From positions 1 to 64,000 of the forward strand of contig CAXBES010000001.1 in NCBI GenBank assembly GCA_963974915.1: 64,000 nucleotides of DNA, given 5' to 3'. Source of the stretch: CAXBES01 sp963974915. GTDB lineage: Bacteria; Bacteroidota; Bacteroidia; Flavobacteriales; Flavobacteriaceae. The first letter of the stretch is position 1, and each line of letters starts with the position of its first letter. The translations under genes and the position numbers were made by a program. This document shows positions 17,453-26,453 of this stretch, piece after piece. Under the pieces are notes generated by a model that saw nothing but the letters and a program-made list of their open reading frames with translations, did not search any database and was not told where the DNA came from.

Positions 17453-18333
17453 TCGTTGAACACCGGTGTAACTGTTTCTGTGGTGTTTCTTACACTTTCT
17501 ATGCCGCCCATGTCGAGAAATTCTTGAGTAATTTGCTCATTTTCATTTATCAATACGAGATTCGTTAAAACCAATAGAATATCACTATTTAAATTATAGT
17601 TATGCGGACGATATTGATCTGAAGGTACCGTGGTTGCAATAGCCGGATTTAAAAAATCTGGACCAACACTTGCGTCTGTGATATCGTTCGTAGGATTTAG
17701 ATCCTGCGTAAAATTCTCCTCATCACGAGTTAGAACCCCGTCTCCATCATCATCCGGATCGAGATAATCCGGTATCGTGTCTCCCGAAGCTGCATCCGTA
17801 TTCTTTGGGTTAAGTGGATCAGGTCCAATTTCGGCAGCTGTTGGTACATTATCTCCATCGTCGTCGAAATCGTAGTAATCGGGAATGCCGTCGCCATCAG
17901 TATCGATAGAGTCGTCTGCAACTTCGTCAATTCCATCATTGTCGTCTAATGTCGTAGTGGTCGTGATTGTCGCAGTGCCTGAACTGGCAAGATAATTTAC
18001 GGTGACTAACGGACTCGTGGGTGGGACGCTACTGCAAAAATAGGAACTTGTAATCTCGTCAGAGTACTTTCGGTAATTAACAAAGTTGGTTGTTCCGTCT
18101 AAAGTATAGGAAACGGTATCTGTTTGATAAAAGAAACCATTTGTATCGGTTAAACTGGCCGAAAGACTTTCTTGAGCATCACCATTGATCTTAAAGAAAA
18201 CATAAGAATTTTCACTACCGCAGGACTCTAAGCTGGAATCTTCGAAATCGAAGGAGGTTACAATGATATCGCCATCGTCGCAGGATGATGCTATGAGGAC
18301 TAGTGTTAATATGTAGAAATAGAACTTTTGCAT
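17449..18333 (-). CDS. Putative lipoprotein with calcium-binding TSP3-like repeats
   Basis: The start at 18333 gives a lipoprotein signal (MQKFYFYILTLVLIASSC); the frame is open to 18384. The 294-residue protein contains acidic repeats of the thrombospondin type 3 kind (DTDGDGIPDYYDFDDDGD, then DYLDPDDDGDGVLTRDE) at about 145-210, which bind calcium in known proteins. This suggests a calcium-stabilised surface or periplasmic protein. The function is unknown. The end overlaps the Smr gene by four bases in convergent orientation (CTAA provides both stops). Confidence 0.75.
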   Translation of the reverse strand: MQKFYFYILTLVLIASSCDDGDIIVTSFDFEDSSLESCGSENSYVFFKINGDAQESLSASLTDTNGFFYQTDTVSYTLDGTTNFVNYRKYSDEITSSYFCSSVPPTSPLVTVNYLASSGTATITTTTTLDDNDGIDEVADDSIDTDGDGIPDYYDFDDDGDNVPTAAEIGPDPLNPKNTDAASGDTIPDYLDPDDDGDGVLTRDEENFTQDLNPTNDITDASVGPDFLNPAIATTVPSDQYRPHNYNLNSDILLVLTNLVLINENEQITQEFLDMGGIESVRNTTETVTPVFND

Positions 18334-18415
18334 TTTTTTCTCAGAAAGATTTGAATGTTTACAAAGTAACACATTTCTTTGCAACCGAAAGTGATTTCAA
18401 AGTAATTTTAATACG

Positions 18416-18423
18416 TACTTTTG
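18416..18423 (+). promoter_or_regulatory. -7 box very close to the cysteine desulfurase start
   Basis: TACTTTTG matches the Bacteroidota -7 element and ends five bases before the start-codon A at 18429. No good -33 TTG lies 17-23 bases upstream. If it works, transcription would begin at or next to the ATG, giving a leaderless or nearly leaderless message. Confidence 0.4.
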
Positions 18424-18428
18424 CAACT

Positions 18429-19577
18429 ATGAAAAAAGTGTATTTCGACAGCGCAGCAACCACAGAATTACGTTCTGAAGTGATTCATTGTATTACAGAA
18501 GTTTTAAAAACAGAATACGGAAACCCTTCATCTACACATTCTTACGGAAGGTCATCTAAATCTTTACTTGAAAATGCCAGAAAAGAAATTGCCGGGTATT
18601 TAAATGTCTCTGCTGCCGAGATCATTTTTACTTCAGGAGGAACTGAGGCTGACAATTTAATTATTAACAGCTGTGTACGCGATTTAGGGGTAACAAGAAT
18701 AATTTCCAGTAAAATAGAACATCACGCAGTATTGTATTGTATCAACCAATTACATGAAAAGCACAATGTAAAAATTGAATATGTGTCGCTGGACGAATGC
18801 GGACATATCAATTATGAGCATTTGGAGGAACTTTTAAAGGATGATTCGCAAAAAACCTTAGTTAGTTTGATGCACGTTAATAATGAGATTGGAAATATTC
18901 TGGATCTTAAACGGACTGCAACTTTATGTAAAAAATACAACGCATTGTTTCATAGTGACACCGTGCAGTCTGTAGGGCATTATGAATTGGATTTCAGCGA
19001 GATTCCTGTCGATTTTGCCGCTGTTGCAGCTCATAAATTCCACGGCCCGAAAGGCGCAGGTTTTGCATTTGTTCGAAAAAACACCGGCTTAAAGCCTTTG
19101 ATCTTTGGTGGAGAGCAAGAAAGAGGATTGAGAGCAGGTACAGAGGCGGTTTATGCCATTGCCGGTATGTCTGAAGCACTTAAGATCTCATACCAGAATT
19201 TAGAAAAAGAACGTGCTTATATTACAGAGCTAAAGGATTATTTCAAAAATTCATTGTTAAAAGAGATCCCCGGCGTGAGTTTCAACGGTTCTTGTGATGA
19301 TAACGAAAAAAGTACGTATACGTTGTTAAACGTATGTCTCCCTATAACTCCGGAAAAGGCACTTATGTTATTGTTTCAGTTAGATCTGAATGGTATAGCT
19401 TGTTCCCGCGGAAGTGCTTGTCAGAGCGGAAGTAGCAATGGTTCTCATGTCTTAAATGAAATACTTTCTGAAGAAGATCTGCAGAAACCTTCTATCAGAT
19501 TTTCATTCTGTAGTTTTAATACGAAGGATGAAGTGGATTATGTAATTGCCTTTCTGAAGGAATTTATCGCAAGTTAG
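18429..19577 (+). CDS. Cysteine desulfurase (IscS/NifS family)
   Basis: The ATG at 18429 starts the family sequence MKKVYFDSAATTELR; upstream in-frame codons do not resemble the family. The 382-residue PLP enzyme has the cofactor lysine K203 in AAHKFHGPKGAGF and the sulfur-carrying loop cysteine C331 in SRGSACQSGSSNGSHVL. It removes sulfur from cysteine as a persulfide for Fe-S clusters or tRNA thiolation; which one cannot be told from this gene alone. No scaffold gene is nearby. The stop overlaps the convergent TonB receptor gene by four bases (TTAG). Confidence 0.9.
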   Translation: MKKVYFDSAATTELRSEVIHCITEVLKTEYGNPSSTHSYGRSSKSLLENARKEIAGYLNVSAAEIIFTSGGTEADNLIINSCVRDLGVTRIISSKIEHHAVLYCINQLHEKHNVKIEYVSLDECGHINYEHLEELLKDDSQKTLVSLMHVNNEIGNILDLKRTATLCKKYNALFHSDTVQSVGHYELDFSEIPVDFAAVAAHKFHGPKGAGFAFVRKNTGLKPLIFGGEQERGLRAGTEAVYAIAGMSEALKISYQNLEKERAYITELKDYFKNSLLKEIPGVSFNGSCDDNEKSTYTLLNVCLPITPEKALMLLFQLDLNGIACSRGSACQSGSSNGSHVLNEILSEEDLQKPSIRFSFCSFNTKDEVDYVIAFLKEFIAS

Positions 19578-22036
19578 AACTTCATCGTTGCTCTTACATT
19601 GAATATTCTTGGCGTAAGGTAATTTGGTATTGAATACTGAACCTTGGTATAAATATCTCTAACAAAAGTATTGGTTATAGAATTTTGTGTGTCGAAAATA
19701 TTAAAGATCTCAGCGCCTATAGTTAATTCTTTAAAGGGTTTTAACCATCCACTATCACGTTGACTGTCTTTATCAACAATAACGTAAGATACCCCTAGAT
19801 CTGCTCTTTTGTAATCGGGGAGACGTGTCTGAAAATCGTAAGGATCTGCATAACTAGGAGAACCACCGGGTAATCCGGTATTGTAAACCAGATTTAGGTA
19901 ACCTTTTAGATTAGGAAATACCTTTACATAATCCTGAATTAATACCCCGAATTTCAATCTTTGATCTGTTGGTCTGTAAATATATCCTCTGTCATCAATG
20001 TTTTCTTCAGTTTTTAAATACCCAAAGCTTACCCAGCTTTCGGTACCTTGAACAAATTCACCGGCCATTCTAACATCTAAACCGTAAGCATAAGCTTCGG
20101 CATTATTTCGAGCGCGATAACGAATTCTTACATTCTCAAGCGTATAAGGGTTCACATCGGTGAGTCGTTTGTAATAAATTTCAGAATTGAGAGTAAACGG
20201 ACGTTTCCATAGATCGAAGCTGTAATCATTTCCGAAGACAATATGAAAAGACTGCTGCGCTTTAACCTCCGGACGCACTGTACCGGTAGAGTCTCGCAAT
20301 TCGCGATAAAACGGCGGTTGATGGTATAACCCACCCGAAAGACGGAATAACATGTCCATTTCCCATTTAGGCTTTAACGTAGCCTGAACTCTGGGGCTAA
20401 AAGTTGTTTGTGTATTACTAGTAATATCTTTTCCACTTACGGTCCAATTATGTGCTCTCACTCCTGCGTTTAGCCAAACATCGTTGGTTCCAATATTAGT
20501 TCGGCGACTCCATTGGGCATAACCGGAGATACGATCAATTTGTACATCGTTTTGAGCCCTAATCTCTGTATAAGGTACAATTGGAGAGGTGTATGGCGAA
20601 TACGGTTGGTTGTTGGCAAAATCGGGGAATGGCGGACGAATAGAAAAACCTGCCGAATCTATGATTTCGTATTCTTGTACGCGATCCCTAATATCTTCAT
20701 GTGTGTATTTAACTCCATACTCAATACTATTGTCACCAAGTGTTAAATTACCTTTGTGTTCTAAATTAAATATAAGCGCATCAAGGTCGTTTCTTGCATG
20801 CGACAATTGAGAACCTATACCTTCGGTAAATTCGACCTCACCCAGGTTTTCACTTCCAATATTGGTATTTACTTCTCCAAGTCTATATTGAGCCAAAATA
20901 TCGAAATATTCCTGCTCCTGAGTTTGATAGATCGACGCAATTAACTTAGCAGTATAATTCTCATTAACCACGTAAGTACCTTTTAAAGCACCAAAATAGG
21001 TGTCATATCGATCTTCTTCTTGTCCTTCATAGAACACAAGCAAAGCAATTGGATCCTGAAGCGTACCAAAATTTGTTTGTCTCGTAAGTGGCTCGTAGCT
21101 GTAGTTGTTAATGGCAATATTTCCAAGGAAACCTAATTCAAATTTATTATTGAATTTATAAGTTAAATAAGTTTGAGCATCGGCAAAGGTTGGTTGGTAA
21201 TTAGTTTCCGTTTGCTTTGCATTTACAAAAAGACTATTATCCCGGTAACGTAGTCCTACGATTCCAGTTAGCTTTCCGTCATTTGAAATCCCTTCAACCG
21301 AAGCACTTGCTCCTAACAAGCTAAGATCCAAACTTGCTCCAAAATCTGATGGACGTCTGTAAGTAATGTCTAATACTGAAGATAGCTTATCTCCATACTT
21401 TGCCTGAAACCCTCCGGCTGAAAAATCGACGTTGCTGGTAAGATCACTGTTTACAAAGCTTAATCCTTCCTGTTGGCCACTTCTAATTAAGAAAGGACGA
21501 TACACTTCAACTTCATTAACATACACGAGGTTTTCATCGTAATTTCCTCCACGAACCGTATACTGTGTACTCAATTCGTTATTTCCGCTTACTCCGGGTA
21601 ATGTTTTTAGTAGATTTTCTACGCCGGCATTTGCTCCCGGAATCTTTCTAATCGCCTCCGGACTAATAGTAGTAATTCCTTCTACTCGTTTGTTTCTCTT
21701 AGTTGACAGTTCAACAACACCAATTTGTTCTACATCGATCTTTAAAACCGGATTAAATTCGTAATCTGCATTGGGTTTAAGCGTAATACTAAGATTAACA
21801 TCTTTTAGTCCGAGGAATGAAAAGGTCACATTCACCTCTTCATTTGCAGGAATTTCTATCAAATAATAACCGTCCAGATTAGATTGCACGCCTTCTGTAC
21901 CAAACGTGACATTAACACCGGAGATAGGATTATTATTTTCGTCCAGTACGAGGCCTCTTAAGGTCGCTTTTTGTGCGAACATTGCTACAGAGGTAAATAA
22001 TATGAGGAAGAGTAGAGGTAATGTTGTATTTTTCAA
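19574..22036 (-). CDS. TonB-dependent receptor
   Basis: The 820-residue outer membrane receptor has a signal peptide (to about A21), an N-terminal carboxypeptidase-regulatory-like domain (about 24-105, starting LRGLVLDENNNPISGVNV), a plug domain (about 120-230, with TVRGGNYDENLVYVN) and a 22-strand-type barrel ending in F820 (ATMKF). It imports a large or scarce nutrient using TonB energy; the substrate is not evident. No SusD partner is present, so it is not a typical SusCD pair. It lies nine bases after an M23 peptidase gene, with which it is probably cotranscribed. Confidence 0.9.
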   Translation of the reverse strand: MKNTTLPLLFLILFTSVAMFAQKATLRGLVLDENNNPISGVNVTFGTEGVQSNLDGYYLIEIPANEEVNVTFSFLGLKDVNLSITLKPNADYEFNPVLKIDVEQIGVVELSTKRNKRVEGITTISPEAIRKIPGANAGVENLLKTLPGVSGNNELSTQYTVRGGNYDENLVYVNEVEVYRPFLIRSGQQEGLSFVNSDLTSNVDFSAGGFQAKYGDKLSSVLDITYRRPSDFGASLDLSLLGASASVEGISNDGKLTGIVGLRYRDNSLFVNAKQTETNYQPTFADAQTYLTYKFNNKFELGFLGNIAINNYSYEPLTRQTNFGTLQDPIALLVFYEGQEEDRYDTYFGALKGTYVVNENYTAKLIASIYQTQEQEYFDILAQYRLGEVNTNIGSENLGEVEFTEGIGSQLSHARNDLDALIFNLEHKGNLTLGDNSIEYGVKYTHEDIRDRVQEYEIIDSAGFSIRPPFPDFANNQPYSPYTSPIVPYTEIRAQNDVQIDRISGYAQWSRRTNIGTNDVWLNAGVRAHNWTVSGKDITSNTQTTFSPRVQATLKPKWEMDMLFRLSGGLYHQPPFYRELRDSTGTVRPEVKAQQSFHIVFGNDYSFDLWKRPFTLNSEIYYKRLTDVNPYTLENVRIRYRARNNAEAYAYGLDVRMAGEFVQGTESWVSFGYLKTEENIDDRGYIYRPTDQRLKFGVLIQDYVKVFPNLKGYLNLVYNTGLPGGSPSYADPYDFQTRLPDYKRADLGVSYVIVDKDSQRDSGWLKPFKELTIGAEIFNIFDTQNSITNTFVRDIYTKVQYSIPNYLTPRIFNVRATMKF

Positions 22037-22045
22037 AAGCTAGAA

Positions 22046-23737
22046 TTAGAGTTGTTTTCTAAAAAAAGTTGCTTCAAATGTAGTACTATTTCCCACATTA
22101 TCTACAACAATCAGTTTCAAATTATTATCGGTTTCAGAAATTACGTCATCTTCAAAATCATAAGTTAGAACGTCGGTTTTGTAATTATATTCCATCAAAA
22201 TAAACTTTCCATTCACCGTAGCCCTGTAAGTACTTATACCGCTTAGATCGTCTTCGATCTTTATTTTTAACGTGGAATTGTTACTTATCCACTTTCCATC
22301 TGAGAAATTCACAGCTTTTACGGTAGGTGGGGTGGTATCTGTCACTAAAACATAGGAACCAAAGGTCCTTGTTCGCGCTGTTAATTTATCGCCTTTACGT
22401 CTGGTAGTATTGTAGTATGGGTCTCCTTTGTAGTTGAGCCTTCCTAAGTATAGTTTGTCAATATCTTCATTGTTATAATTGGCAGCATCAGCCGTAATTG
22501 TTATGTTTCGATGGATTGGAATAATATCTTCGTGAAGGTGTAAAGTGTCACCTTGAACTTTAATATCTAAATATGTGTCTTCATACAAACTATTGGCGGG
22601 GATGTAGATGCTAAACTTTCCTTTTGAAATGGAAGTTGCATGGTCTGCATAGATGTAATCTTCAGTTTCTCCTGTTTTTTTTGGTTCTAAAATATCCTTC
22701 TTAACTCCCTCAATTGGAATTACAATGTTAGTGGTATTTCCCTTATAATCGGTGACTTCAATAGTGTAGTTAGAGTTAAAACCTTCTTCAACGTTAATAT
22801 ATCCGTTATCGTTTTCATATTTAAAGATGCTCAACGGATTGTTAGACTGTCTGAATAATTTTTGTACTCTGCTTTTGTTATTCTGAAAGTACTCGTAATC
22901 AATAAAACGGTTTAGATAACGAGTTTCATCGAATGAGAATTTTTCAAACTTAATATCGACCTTATCTTCCCCGTTATAGGTAGTTTTTATTTGATATACC
23001 CCATTTTTATTTGAAGCTCCGTCTTGTTGGTCAATGGTTCCAATTCCGAAGCCTATTTTTCCAAAAGCAGTCACGTTCTCGGCTTTGTACGAACCATCTT
23101 TTTGAAGTATAAGTCTCAATTTCACGGGATTTTTCGACTGATTTACCTGTGCGTCATCACCTTCCGGATAGGCAAAGACCGAGGTGACTATGGGTTTCTT
23201 ACTATCGGGTATTTCTATTCCAAAAAGTAATGGGTTCATAGGGCGTGAGGCGGCATCTCTTATTTCATAGTGTAAATGCGGGCCTCCGCTACTTCCCGAA
23301 TTTCCGGTGTAACCAATTAACTCTCCCCTCTGGATATCGAGTACATTAGCTTTCGGAAAAAGTTCAATTTCGTAAGTCTCCTTAGCGTATTGATTTTCCT
23401 TTACGTACTGTTGAATACGTCCGGCATAGTTTTGCAGATGAGCGTAAACTGTGGTATAACCATTTGGGTGAGCGATATACAGCGCTTTACCATAACCATA
23501 GTGACCAACTTTAATCCTTTTCACATAACCATCGGCAGGCGCATAAATAGGAATACCCTCTCGTCGTTGCGTTTTAATATCTAATCCGCTATGAAAATGA
23601 TTACTACGTAATTCTCCGAAGCTTCCGGATAAAATTAACGGAATTTCTAAAGGGTTATCGAAATAATCTGTGGGGAGAGAGTTTTGTCCAACGGCTGAAA
23701 CTCCCAAAAACAACAGCCCTAACATAAATTTCTTCAT
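22046..23737 (-). CDS. M23 family metallopeptidase
   Basis: The 563-residue protein has a signal peptide (to about residue 18) and an N-terminal LytM/M23 domain with zinc ligands H49 and D53 in HSGLDIK and H156 in PHLHYEIRD; H100 in YAHL fits the catalytic histidine. The rest is a long beta-rich region of unknown fold. M23 enzymes cut peptidoglycan cross-bridges or act in division and envelope remodelling. It is the first gene of a unit with the TonB receptor. On the minus strand a TATTTTTG box (23749-23742) ends only four bases before the ATG. Confidence 0.9.
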   Translation of the reverse strand: MKKFMLGLLFLGVSAVGQNSLPTDYFDNPLEIPLILSGSFGELRSNHFHSGLDIKTQRREGIPIYAPADGYVKRIKVGHYGYGKALYIAHPNGYTTVYAHLQNYAGRIQQYVKENQYAKETYEIELFPKANVLDIQRGELIGYTGNSGSSGGPHLHYEIRDAASRPMNPLLFGIEIPDSKKPIVTSVFAYPEGDDAQVNQSKNPVKLRLILQKDGSYKAENVTAFGKIGFGIGTIDQQDGASNKNGVYQIKTTYNGEDKVDIKFEKFSFDETRYLNRFIDYEYFQNNKSRVQKLFRQSNNPLSIFKYENDNGYINVEEGFNSNYTIEVTDYKGNTTNIVIPIEGVKKDILEPKKTGETEDYIYADHATSISKGKFSIYIPANSLYEDTYLDIKVQGDTLHLHEDIIPIHRNITITADAANYNNEDIDKLYLGRLNYKGDPYYNTTRRKGDKLTARTRTFGSYVLVTDTTPPTVKAVNFSDGKWISNNSTLKIKIEDDLSGISTYRATVNGKFILMEYNYKTDVLTYDFEDDVISETDNNLKLIVVDNVGNSTTFEATFFRKQL

Positions 23738-23830
23738 AATGCAAAAATAGCAATCCGCTATAGATTAAAGGGGAGCAATGCAGTTTTATTGTGTATGAGA
23801 TCCAATAATACAAAAAATTATAGAAAACAG

Positions 23831-23861
23831 TTGGCTTATTTAGAATGGTATCTTAACTTTG
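23831..23861 (+). promoter_or_regulatory. Promoter of the coiled-coil/zapA unit
   Basis: TTG (23831-23833) and TAACTTTG (23854-23861), separated by 20 bases, match the Bacteroidota consensus well. Transcription should start near 23866, about 22 bases before the ATG at 23888. Confidence 0.65.
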
Positions 23862-23887
23862 TAAGAGAAGTATTGAACTAAATTTTA

Positions 23888-24178
23888 ATGAGCCATCTTT
23901 CAGAAATTGTTGATTCTCTAGAAAATAGGATGAGCAAATTGCTTCACCAGCATCAAAAAGTGCAGCAATCCAACCTAAAATTAGAAGAGGAAGTAACAAT
24001 TTTGAGATCGCAACAAGAGCAATTTCAGAGTGAAATTGACGAATGGCGAGAAAAATGTAATTCTTTGAAATTAGCAAATTCAATGCTCGGCAGCGACCAA
24101 TACAAAAGAGATACAAAGCTCAAGATAAATGCACTCGTTCGGGAAATTGACCAATGTATTACCCAACTTTCCGAATAA
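23888..24178 (+). CDS. Small coiled-coil protein upstream of zapA
   Basis: The 96-residue protein is predicted to be one long coiled coil (from LVEIVDSLENRMSKLL-type heptads through ILRSQQEQFQSEIDEWREK). It has no signal peptide or membrane helix. It is eight bases upstream of zapA, and this order is common in flavobacteria. By size, fold and context it may play a ZapB-like part in linking or organising the division ring, but no sequence motif proves it. Confidence 0.75.
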   Translation: MSHLSEIVDSLENRMSKLLHQHQKVQQSNLKLEEEVTILRSQQEQFQSEIDEWREKCNSLKLANSMLGSDQYKRDTKLKINALVREIDQCITQLSE

Positions 24179-24186
24179 ATTAAAAT

Positions 24187-24477
24187 ATGTCGAATCAATT
24201 AAAAATAAAACTATCGATAGCAGACAGAGTTTATCCGTTGACGATCAATCCATCACAGGAAGAGGGTTTACGGCTAGCAGCCAAGAAGATAGAAGAAATG
24301 ATAAAGCGATTCGAAAAAAGTTATGCAGTTAGGGATAAACAAGATGTTCTGGCCATGTGCGCCTTACAATTTGCAGCCCAAGTAGAGCAAAAAGAGATTG
24401 ATAAAGTAAATGATACCCAGGAGGTTGAAGAGAAGTTAGAAGCTTTAAATCAACTAATACTGGAGCACATATCATAA
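24187..24477 (+). CDS. zapA: Cell division protein ZapA
   Basis: The 96-residue protein has the ZapA pattern: an N-terminal beta-rich part (LKIKLSIADRVYPLTINPSQE), a helix LRLAAKKIEEMIKRF, and a C-terminal coiled coil (VLAMCALQFAAQVEQKE...). ZapA binds FtsZ and bundles filaments at the division site. It is the second gene of the unit started by the coiled-coil gene. A probable 6S RNA lies just downstream, which parallels the zapA-ssrS order of E. coli. Confidence 0.9.
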   Translation: MSNQLKIKLSIADRVYPLTINPSQEEGLRLAAKKIEEMIKRFEKSYAVRDKQDVLAMCALQFAAQVEQKEIDKVNDTQEVEEKLEALNQLILEHIS

Positions 24478-24499
24478 CGTTCTTTAAATAAAAAGGTTA

Positions 24500-24670
24500 C
24501 TGCCTACATTAGTATTATTTTTTGGTAAACTCAACGTTAATTCTTTAAAAAGGGTGAGTTGAAGTTGCGAAAGCGAGCCGTCTTTGAGCGGATACTTGAC
24601 CAGCTTGTTAGCCCTAAACTTGTTTTTAAGGAGTTTATTCAAAATGCGAATTATTAATGTAGGCTTTTTT
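24500..24670 (+). ncRNA. ssrS: Probable 6S RNA (flavobacterial type)
   Basis: The 327-base gap between zapA and rny folds as a single long rod. The ends pair exactly (GCCTACATTA 24502-24511 with TAATGTAGGC 24655-24664). GTAAACTC pairs with GAGTTTAT, CTTTAAAAA with TTTTTAAGG, and AGGG with CCCT, leaving a large asymmetric central region around GAAGTTGCGAAAGCGAGCCG. A T-run follows directly. This long hairpin with an internal bubble fits 6S RNA, which binds RNA polymerase holoenzyme. The position beside zapA supports the call. No covariance search was possible. Confidence 0.7.
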
Positions 24671-24804
24671 ATGCAATAAACTCAAGACAGTAGAAGATCT
24701 GTAATGTATTTGAAAAATAATGCAATTAGAGCAGTTTTTCCGGTTTATTGAGTTTCTAATCGGTTCTAGATCAATTTATTATTGATGTTAGATGAAATTA
24801 AATA

Positions 24805-26376
24805 ATGGAAATGGATAGTATAATTACGATAATTATTATTGGGATAGTTTGTTTGGCAATAGGTTTTGCAATCGCGAAGCTTTTGGAACGGAACAACGCA
24901 TCGCAACTTATAAAATCGGCTAAAAAGAATGCGGCTTCAATTTTAAAGGAAGCAAAATCTGAAGGCGAGACATTAAAAAAAGATAAGATTCTACAGGCTA
25001 AGGAGAAGTTTATCGAGCTAAAATCTGAACACGAAAAAGTAATATTAAACAGAGATAAAAAGATTTCCGAAGCAGAAAAAAGAACCCGCGACAAAGAATC
25101 TCAAGTCTCTAGTGAACTTGCAAAAACAAAGAAGCTTAATAACGAACTCGAATTAAAACAGAAGGATTATAATGATAGATTGTCTTTCTTAGACAAAAAG
25201 CAAAGCGAGATCGACAAAATGCACCGCAGTCAGATAGAACAGCTTGAAGTGATCTCCAGTCTTTCTGCAGAAGACGCTAAGGCACAATTAATGGAAAGCC
25301 TGAAAGAGGAGGCGAAAACGGGTGCAATGGCGTTTATTCAAAATTCTGTTGAAGAAGCTAAAATGACTGCTCAGCAAGAAGCTAAAAAAATAATCATCAA
25401 TACAATTCAGAGAATTGGTACCGAAGAGGCAGTAGAGAACTGCGTATCGGTGTTTAATCTGGAAAGTGACGATGTGAAAGGCCGTATTATTGGTCGTGAA
25501 GGAAGAAATATTCGTGCGATCGAAGCCGCAACGGGAGTTGAGATCATCGTTGATGACACCCCGGAAGCAATTATTCTTTCTTGTTTTGATTCGGTAAGAC
25601 GTGAAGTTGCCAGATTATCACTTCACAAATTAGTAACCGATGGGAGAATTCATCCGGCTCGAATTGAAGAGATCGTAAAGAAAACGACAAAACAAATTGA
25701 AGAAGAGATCATAGAAGTTGGAAAAAGAACTGTAATTGATCTGGGTATCCACGGACTCCAACCCGAATTGATAAAAGCAGTTGGTAGAATGAAGTATCGT
25801 TCTTCATACGGACAAAACCTATTGCAACACTCACGGGAAGTTGCTAAGCTATGTGGTGTTATGGCATCAGAACTTGGTTTAAATCCTAAGCTCGCCAAAC
25901 GTGCCGGGTTACTGCACGATATTGGTAAGGTTCCGGAAACTGAAACAGAAGTACCACACGCTATTCTAGGAATGCAATGGGCAGAAAAGTATGGTGAAAA
26001 ACCAGAAGTATGCAATGCTATTGGAGCGCATCACGACGAAATAGAAATGACGAGTTTGTTATCTCCTATTGTTCAGGTATGTGATGCAATTAGTGGCGCT
26101 AGACCGGGTGCCAGAAGACAAGTGCTCGATTCTTATATCCAGCGATTAAAGGATCTTGAAGATATTGCCTTCGGATTTGGTGGTGTGAATAAGGCTTATG
26201 CGATTCAAGCAGGACGTGAACTTCGTGTGATGGTAGAAAGTGAAAAGGTGAGCGACGAAAAGGCCGCACAATTGTCTTTTGAGATCTCACAGAAGATTCA
26301 GACTGATATGACCTACCCGGGACAAGTTAAAGTGACCGTAATTCGTGAAACACGAGCGGTGAATATAGCTAAATAG
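24805..26376 (+). CDS. rny: Ribonuclease Y
   Basis: The 523-residue protein has an N-terminal membrane helix (about 4-24), a long charged coiled coil (about 30-200), a KH domain (around GRIIGREGRNIRAIEAATG) and an HD domain with the metal-binding LLHDIGKVPE near residues 368-377. RNase Y is a membrane-bound endoribonuclease that starts mRNA decay. Two ATGs lie close together (24805 and 24811); the first was kept. The terminator at 26396 ends the unit. Confidence 0.95.
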   Translation: MEMDSIITIIIIGIVCLAIGFAIAKLLERNNASQLIKSAKKNAASILKEAKSEGETLKKDKILQAKEKFIELKSEHEKVILNRDKKISEAEKRTRDKESQVSSELAKTKKLNNELELKQKDYNDRLSFLDKKQSEIDKMHRSQIEQLEVISSLSAEDAKAQLMESLKEEAKTGAMAFIQNSVEEAKMTAQQEAKKIIINTIQRIGTEEAVENCVSVFNLESDDVKGRIIGREGRNIRAIEAATGVEIIVDDTPEAIILSCFDSVRREVARLSLHKLVTDGRIHPARIEEIVKKTTKQIEEEIIEVGKRTVIDLGIHGLQPELIKAVGRMKYRSSYGQNLLQHSREVAKLCGVMASELGLNPKLAKRAGLLHDIGKVPETETEVPHAILGMQWAEKYGEKPEVCNAIGAHHDEIEMTSLLSPIVQVCDAISGARPGARRQVLDSYIQRLKDLEDIAFGFGGVNKAYAIQAGRELRVMVESEKVSDEKAAQLSFEISQKIQTDMTYPGQVKVTVIRETRAVNIAK

Positions 26377-26395
26377 AGAAAACTAAATAAATATA

Positions 26396-26430
26396 AAAAT
26401 CCTTTAGAATCTTGATTCTAAAGGATTTTT
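26396..26430. terminator. Terminator between rny and the aldo/keto reductase
   Basis: AAAAATCCTTTAGAAT pairs with ATTCTAAAGGATTTTT around a four-base loop. A-run and T-run flanks allow it to work in both directions for these convergent genes. Confidence 0.92.
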
Positions 26431-26453
26431 ACATGTAAGAGACTCAATCTATT

